DNA of 62,876 nucleotides from contig PWEN01000042.1 of the NCBI GenBank assembly GCA_003553505.1, positions 1-62,876 of the forward strand. Direction: 5' to 3'. This DNA is from Candidatus Nealsoniibacteriota bacterium. Lineage in GTDB: Bacteria; Patescibacteriota; Minisyncoccia; Minisyncoccales; PWPS01. Shown here piece after piece: positions 58,075 through 62,876 of this stretch. The translations under genes were made by a program, and so were the position numbers. The first letter of the stretch is position 1. The number at the start of each line of letters is the position of its first letter. The notes under the pieces are model-generated. The model was not told the DNA's origin, did no database searches, and was given only the letters and a program-made list of their open reading frames with translations.

Positions 58075-59660
58075 TTTTTAGTCACAGGAAGCACTATCTT
58101 GAAGGCGGCTCCTTTGCCATATTTGCTATTTGGAGATTCTACAAATATTTTTCCTCCTTTCTTATCAACTATAGACTTCACTATGTAGAGATCGAGACCG
58201 GATCCGTAGCTTTTTACTTCTTTTGCGGTCTCTGTGCGAAAAAACTTTTGAAATATCTTTCCCTGTTCTTCTTTTTTAATACCACAACCATCATCCCCCA
58301 CATAAAAAACAATATCGTTCTCACCCTCTTCTATTAAAGAGAAAGATATATTACCTTTTTCTTCTGTGTAATTTACCGCATTTGAGAGAAGGCTTCGCAG
58401 AATTATTTTTATTGTATAAGGGTCAATTATAATCTGAGGAATAGAAGAGTAGTTCTCTTCAAGCTTTATTTCTTTTTCATTTACTTGATCTCTATACTCA
58501 TCAACTATTGACTTTGCAAGTCCAACAATATCGGTTTCTTTGGGATTAAAAACGAACATCTCTAGGTCAAGGGCAGTTACATTCAAGAAAGCATCACTCA
58601 ACCTTACAAGCTTTTTTGTTGAGTCATATATATTTTCCATCGCCTCTCTGTGCTCTTCTTTTACATCAAAGGTCTCATCTTCCAGCAAAGATATGGAACA
58701 CCATCTTATGACAGAGAGGGGTGACTTTATTTGATGTGAAGTTATAGAAATAAACTCCGATTTTGCTTTGTCTATTTCACGGACCTCCGTTATATCACGA
58801 GATATGCTAAGCACAGAGCGCACTTTTCCATCTTTTGCCGTTTCCGGAACAAGAAAAGTATAATAGTGCTTTATACCGCTTTCAAACTCTACTTCACTAT
58901 AAAAAGAAGTCCTCTCCTTGTTTTTAAACACTGACTGTACTGCCTCACATGTTGCACGAGCTCTTTCTTCGGAAAAATTAAGATCTCTTTCTGTTTTCCA
59001 AAAAAAGTCTTTCTTGTCTATTCCCATCTCTTTTTCTGCGGCAGAGTTAACATATATATAACGACACTCTTTGTCGAACCTTGCTATTATATCAGGTGTG
59101 TTTTCTGCAAGAGTTCTAAACTTCTCTTCCTGATAACTAAATATCTCCTCCATCTTTTTCTTTTTCGTGGTGTCACGTACAATGATAAGCTCTTCGGCAA
59201 ATCCTTCGTACTCTACAGTACCAATGCTTATCTCGACATCTATGCACTTTCCTCTTGCATTCTCTATTTTCCCCTCATAGAAGTTTGAGAACTGGCTCCC
59301 CTTTTTTTTCTTTTCATAGTACTCATGAAAGTCACTATCCTTACCAAACAAAGAGTATATGTTTTTTCCGGCAAGATTTTTATATCCTGTCAGCTTAAGA
59401 AGTGCGGGATTGGCGTACTTTATATCTCCTTTTCTTACAATCATAACTCCATCACTTGCCCCCTCAACAAGTGTGGTGTAGCGCCTCTCTCCTTCCCTCA
59501 TTCTCCTAATGAACTTATTTACCCATAAAGCAACCATAACGGCAATAGCAACACCAACAAGAATAAGAGAAACACAGATGGTTGCATCAACAAAAGAAAA
59601 ATAAACAACTAAAGCTAAATAAGCAATAGAAATTAAAAGTATGAGTATCTTTTTTATCAT
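58071..59660 (-). CDS. PAS-domain sensor histidine kinase
   Basis: Two TM, two PAS, HisKA (SEFISITSHQIKSPLSVIRW), HATPase (LLSNAVNYTEEKG, GDDGCGIKKEEQGKIFQKFFR). Confidence 0.93.
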   Translation of the reverse strand: MIKKILILLISIAYLALVVYFSFVDATICVSLILVGVAIAVMVALWVNKFIRRMREGERRYTTLVEGASDGVMIVRKGDIKYANPALLKLTGYKNLAGKNIYSLFGKDSDFHEYYEKKKKGSQFSNFYEGKIENARGKCIDVEISIGTVEYEGFAEELIIVRDTTKKKKMEEIFSYQEEKFRTLAENTPDIIARFDKECRYIYVNSAAEKEMGIDKKDFFWKTERDLNFSEERARATCEAVQSVFKNKERTSFYSEVEFESGIKHYYTFLVPETAKDGKVRSVLSISRDITEVREIDKAKSEFISITSHQIKSPLSVIRWCSISLLEDETFDVKEEHREAMENIYDSTKKLVRLSDAFLNVTALDLEMFVFNPKETDIVGLAKSIVDEYRDQVNEKEIKLEENYSSIPQIIIDPYTIKIILRSLLSNAVNYTEEKGNISFSLIEEGENDIVFYVGDDGCGIKKEEQGKIFQKFFRTETAKEVKSYGSGLDLYIVKSIVDKKGGKIFVESPNSKYGKGAAFKIVLPVTKK

Positions 59661-59974
59661 TATATTTGAACCTCTTTTTTGCTTTTATTTCCCGTTCTGC
59701 GCCCCCCCTTTATCTTTCCTACAATAAAGGATCGCACTTCTTTTTCCCCTGCCGGAAAGGCATTAAAAATATGTCCGGGACTTAAACGGTCCCGGCCATA
59801 CACAAGCCGCTCTCCCTCCGGAAGAACATCGGTGTATAACCCGAAAGGCTCCACTTCGCGCCAACCTTCGGGATTATTTTCTGTTTCAGGATAGTATATT
59901 TCCACTGTTTCCCCGGAAGAAACAGCTTCACTTATTACTTGTAATATATTCCTGAAATCGGAATAAAAAGGCAT
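59660..59974 (-). CDS. Small uncharacterised protein (possible standalone WYL-like domain)
   Basis: SSGETVEIYYPETENNPEGWREVEPFGLYTDVLPEGERLVYGRDRLS...VRSFIVGKIKG. Confidence 0.55.
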   Translation of the reverse strand: MPFYSDFRNILQVISEAVSSGETVEIYYPETENNPEGWREVEPFGLYTDVLPEGERLVYGRDRLSPGHIFNAFPAGEKEVRSFIVGKIKGGRRTGNKSKKEVQI

Positions 59975-59977
59975 AAA

Positions 59978-60412
59978 TCAAATAATATTCCCTTCCCTGT
60001 CTATTTCACCGTTTCTTATTCTGGTAGATGATATGGCGCCTCCATCTTCAGATAAGACGGTGTCTATCTCTTCTATCACCATCTCCTCTTTCCCTTTTTC
60101 TTTTCTTTGAGCGTTTATCTCTTCCGCTCGTGGCCTGGTTTCTTCGGAAACTACTATGCAGTCAAAGTTCTCATCAACCGCAAAACCGAAGGGGTCTTCA
60201 ATTTTCTCTATCTCCACTTCCGGAAAGAGACGGAGTATCTCTGACTCACGCACTCCATAATCATCTACTACCTCACCCTTCATCTCTCTTGCCATCTGAT
60301 CGGACGTAAGACCAACCTTTACATCTCCCAATGAAGAGGCGTGTGAGATCAACTCTCTGTGTCCTTTGTGCAGAAGATCGAACGTACCTCCTATAACAAC
60401 TTTTTTATTCAT
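59978..60412 (-). CDS. Phosphopantetheine adenylyltransferase-like protein, archaeal/eukaryotic type
   Basis: VVIGGTFDLLHKGHRELISHASSLGDVKVGLTSDQMAREMKG...YGVRESEILRLF...SSTRIRNGEID. Confidence 0.83.
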   Translation of the reverse strand: MNKKVVIGGTFDLLHKGHRELISHASSLGDVKVGLTSDQMAREMKGEVVDDYGVRESEILRLFPEVEIEKIEDPFGFAVDENFDCIVVSEETRPRAEEINAQRKEKGKEEMVIEEIDTVLSEDGGAISSTRIRNGEIDREGNII

Positions 60413-60436
60413 GGTTTTATTTTAGTTTTTAAACGA

Positions 60437-61285
60437 TTAAAAGTCAAAAATAGATCTTATCCTTTCAACATTCTCCTTGTCAGGGCCATCCCCTTTTATT
60501 CCCGGTACTTCAAGTATCCAAGGAATGTTGAGAAAAAAATCCTCTTTTGCAAGCACAAAAAAACCTTCTTTTCCTATAAATCCCTCTCCTATATTCTCAT
60601 GGCGATCTTTTTGTGAGCCACTTTTTGTCATAGAATCATTTATATGAAGCGCGATAATTCTAGACAAGCCAACTTCATCGTCCCAGTGTTTAATCCATTT
60701 TTTTATCTCTTTTTCTGAGAACTCTTTTATGTCCCCGGAAGCAAAGGCGTGTGCCGTATCTATGCAAACACCAATATTTACAATATCTTCCAGGCCATTA
60801 ATGATAGTTGACACCTCTTTTGCACACGTCCCTATCTTCTTTTCTCCCGCCGTGTTTTCTATTAATAGAAGCTCCTTGCCATTAAAACTTCTAAAAACTT
60901 CTTTTAATCCCTCTATTTCTCTTTCTATCGCCTTGCCTTTATCACCTCCTTTTGGAGATCCGGGATGATATATTACCCCTTTAGCACCAATAGTGCCTGC
61001 AAATCGCAAGGAGTCTACGATGCTTGTAACTGATTTTTCACGCAACTCTTTGTTTTCAGATGCAAGATTGACAAGATAAGAGGCGTGGACAAAAACAGGA
61101 TCTATGCCCTTAATCTTCTCTTTGTAATTATCTACTTCTTTTTCTTCAGGAATCTTAATCTCATATCTTCGCGGACTTCCTGCAAATATCTGCATGCAAT
61201 CCAAATTCATTTCCTGTGCCCTGTAAGCAGCCATGGAAAGTCCTCCGGCAACTGACACGTGAGCTCCTATTTTAGGTTTTTTCAT
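60437..61285 (-). CDS. nfo: Endonuclease IV (AP endonuclease)
   Basis: KIGAHVSVAGGLSMAAYRAQEMNLDCMQIFAGSPR, IENTAGEKKIGTC, VCIDTAHAFASG, LHINDSM. Confidence 0.94.
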   Translation of the reverse strand: MKKPKIGAHVSVAGGLSMAAYRAQEMNLDCMQIFAGSPRRYEIKIPEEKEVDNYKEKIKGIDPVFVHASYLVNLASENKELREKSVTSIVDSLRFAGTIGAKGVIYHPGSPKGGDKGKAIEREIEGLKEVFRSFNGKELLLIENTAGEKKIGTCAKEVSTIINGLEDIVNIGVCIDTAHAFASGDIKEFSEKEIKKWIKHWDDEVGLSRIIALHINDSMTKSGSQKDRHENIGEGFIGKEGFFVLAKEDFFLNIPWILEVPGIKGDGPDKENVERIRSIFDF

Positions 61286-61297
61286 AACTTAAAAATA

Positions 61298-61322
61298 AAG
61301 GAGGGTGTTATATGCCCTCCTT
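61298..61322. terminator. Terminator hairpin
   Basis: AAGGAGGG tgttatatg CCCTCCTT. Confidence 0.75.
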
Positions 61323-61343
61323 CATTTACAAAAAGTTATCAAA

Positions 61344-62132
61344 CTAGGGCTGTAGAACGCCCTCCGTTTCTCCGTTTACTGATATCTCTACACTATCAAT
61401 GCTGTCAAACTGAGTAAGAGTGTTTGTAATCTGATCTACTATTGCAGTAACCCACGCAGAACCTCCGGCAACGTCAAGCTCTTCACTGAAGTCCGCAAAA
61501 GCAACTCCATTCTCAATGTTTAGAGAGTTTAACTCTGTGCCCTCATCTATGGAGGTGGAGTACCCCTCCTCTTTCTCTTCTTCCGTAGGACCACTTAAAA
61601 GCTCTACAAGAGCTCTGTGCTCTACATCCGTCACATCTTCCAAGCTTCTTTCTACGGGAACAACATCTTCCATGCCATCTTCCACGATCATAAAGTAAAC
61701 ATTAAAAGAAGTAGTTACTTCCTCCTCTTCTTCCTCTATCATTTCGCCACTCATTTCATCAAAGACACCATCAGTTACTGCAGAAACAACCTCTCCATTC
61801 TCTACCGTAACTACGGTTGTATGAGGCGTTATCACTTGAGCCGTCATCTCTTCACTGCGATCTCCGTAACCCGCAGAATTGGACTCAAAGTCAAAAGTTA
61901 CTTCTACTACTCCTTCATCCACTTCCTCTGTTTTAGAGATCTCCAAATCTCTTCCATCATAAGTATAAGTAAGAGATTGGCTTTTCATCCACTCATCTGC
62001 GATGGCGGAAGCCTCATCAAGTGTAACCTCTCCATTCTCTTCCGGTACATCGGTATCCATTCTGGAAACAAAAACCCCTGCTACTACTACGACAAGAAGA
62101 ACAACTATAGCTATAATAATTTTTTTATCCAT
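61344..62132 (-). CDS. TM-anchored GerMN-domain protein
   Basis: N-terminal MDKKIIIAIVVLLVVVVAGVFV; GerMN: ALVELLSGPTEEEKEEGYSTSIDEGTELNSLNIENGVAFADFSEEL. Confidence 0.78.
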   Translation of the reverse strand: MDKKIIIAIVVLLVVVVAGVFVSRMDTDVPEENGEVTLDEASAIADEWMKSQSLTYTYDGRDLEISKTEEVDEGVVEVTFDFESNSAGYGDRSEEMTAQVITPHTTVVTVENGEVVSAVTDGVFDEMSGEMIEEEEEEVTTSFNVYFMIVEDGMEDVVPVERSLEDVTDVEHRALVELLSGPTEEEKEEGYSTSIDEGTELNSLNIENGVAFADFSEELDVAGGSAWVTAIVDQITNTLTQFDSIDSVEISVNGETEGVLQP

Positions 62133-62200
62133 AATTATTAACTTTACTTAGTACTCGACCTTTTTATTTTAAATTAGCACAAAAATTAGTAAAAAACAAT

Positions 62201-62230
62201 AAAGACCCTCCTTGCAAAGAGAGTCTTTAT
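62201..62230. terminator. Terminator hairpin
   Basis: AAAGACcCTC..GAGaGTCTTTATTT. Confidence 0.7.
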
Positions 62231-62240
62231 TTATGAGCAA

Positions 62241-62399
62241 TTAAGGCTCTATAGGATCATCTATGGGATCATCCGCAGATGGCGGCTCTTCTATCTCCAC
62301 ATCTTCCGGAGAAGGTGTAGACATAACAAATATTAGTGCGGCAAGCCCTATCACAACTGCACCAATAACCACCGCAATAAGTATCCTTTTTATGTCCAT
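62241..62399 (-). CDS. 52-aa single-TM acidic/proline-rich microprotein (not in the ORF track)
   Basis: Translated by hand: MDIKRILIAVVIGAVVIGLAALIFVMSTPSPEDVEIEEPPSADDPIDDPIEP*. Confidence 0.75.
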   Translation of the reverse strand: MDIKRILIAVVIGAVVIGLAALIFVMSTPSPEDVEIEEPPSADDPIDDPIEP

Positions 62400-62463
62400 G
62401 CTTTAAAAGATTGATTAAAATCTAATCGACCTTTTGTACATAATAACACAATAAGAGATAAAC

Positions 62464-62500
62464 AAAAACCCCTCTCTTTTATGCCTGAGAAGGGTTTTCA
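62464..62500. terminator. Terminator hairpin
   Basis: AAAACCCCTCTC..TGAGAAGGGTTTT. Confidence 0.7.
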
Positions 62501-62507
62501 TGAAAAA

Positions 62508-62729
62508 CTAGTCTACCAGCTCCTCGTCTTCCTCATCCTCATCTTCATCTTCGTCTTCATCATCTTCGCCGTTTTCATCTTCGTCTTCATCATCTTCGCC
62601 GTTTTCATCCAAGACATCGTTCTCTCCATTTATAAGCTCAACATCTTCTGTCATCATGGAGTAAGCCATAACGCCTCCCACGATAACAAGAATGATGATT
62701 ATGGCGATAATTATGTTTTTTGTATCCAT
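62508..62729 (-). CDS. Single-TM protein with extreme Asp/Glu tail
   Basis: MDTKNIIIAIIIILVIVGGVMAYSMMTEDVELINGENDVLDENGEDDEDEDENGEDDEDEDEDEDEEDEELVD. Confidence 0.78.
   Translation of the reverse strand: MDTKNIIIAIIIILVIVGGVMAYSMMTEDVELINGENDVLDENGEDDEDEDENGEDDEDEDEDEDEEDEELVD
62551..62610. repeat. 30-bp tandem duplication inside the acidic-tail coding sequence
   Basis: tcgtcttcatcatcttcgccgttttcatc[t/c] at 62551-62580 and 62581-62610 (29/30 identical). Confidence 0.9.
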
Positions 62730-62788
62730 TACATTAAATTCAAGGACTTTTAATTTCGACCTTTTTTCCAAACTTACTTACAGAATAA

Positions 62789-62824
62789 TAAAAACCTCCT
62801 TTTATGTAAAGAGGAGGCTTTTAT
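62789..62824. terminator. Terminator hairpin
   Basis: AAAAACCTCCTTTTatgtAAAGAGGAGGCTTTTA. Confidence 0.75.
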
Positions 62825-62833
62825 TTAGTCGCT

Positions 62834-62876
62834 TTAGTACTCCAATTCTATATCCAGATCACTGTCGTCATTTAGC
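62834..62876 (-). CDS. C-terminus of a further acidic-tail protein, truncated by the window edge
   Basis: Minus-strand in-frame ...LNDDSDLDIELEY* followed by a terminator hairpin. Confidence 0.55.
   Translation of the reverse strand, partial: LNDDSDLDIELEY

Noticed and set aside
62481-62753. ORF 62481..62753 (+) of repetitive Ile/Phe/Val
   Set aside because: Antisense of the Asp/Glu-repeat tail gene; an artefact of the (GAT/GAA) repeat composition.

Overview
The window looks like a chromosomal segment from a small, streamlined bacterium, probably Candidate Phyla Radiation / Patescibacteria (Parcubacteria-like). That assignment is inferred from gene content and compaction; no search was run. 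It opens with the 3' part of a 23S rRNA and a 5S rRNA. Dense core genes follow: mreC/mreD/PBP2, greA, lysS, serS, murF-ftsQ, hrcA-grpE-dnaK-dnaJ, tRNA-Lys(TTT), ctpA, rplI, pyrG, rpmA, uppS, xerC/D, gltX, murG-ftsW-mraY, aspS, tig, murC, fmt, galU, truB, UDG, UvrD helicases, xseAB and nfo. The less ordinary parts are: (1) a ~4.5 kb accessory island (15.8-20.4 kb) of uncharacterised proteins. It includes two pairs of paralogues, has its own promoters and terminators, and every gene starts with a strong GGAGG Shine-Dalgarno, whereas the surrounding core genes mostly lack one or look leaderless. (2) A complete T-box-type leader upstream of serS, with a perfect antiterminator/terminator switch and a TGGC tRNA-end sensor matching tRNA-Ser. 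(3) A variant CIRCE operator wrapped around the -35 box of an apparently leaderless hrcA. (4) A tandem array (61.3-62.9 kb, plus one copy at 38.6 kb) of single-TM, acidic-tail small proteins that share an AAGGTCGA motif in their upstream regions. Two of these are missing from the ORF track. (5) A 56-aa TM microprotein, also missing from the track, translationally coupled between gltX and a second TM microprotein.
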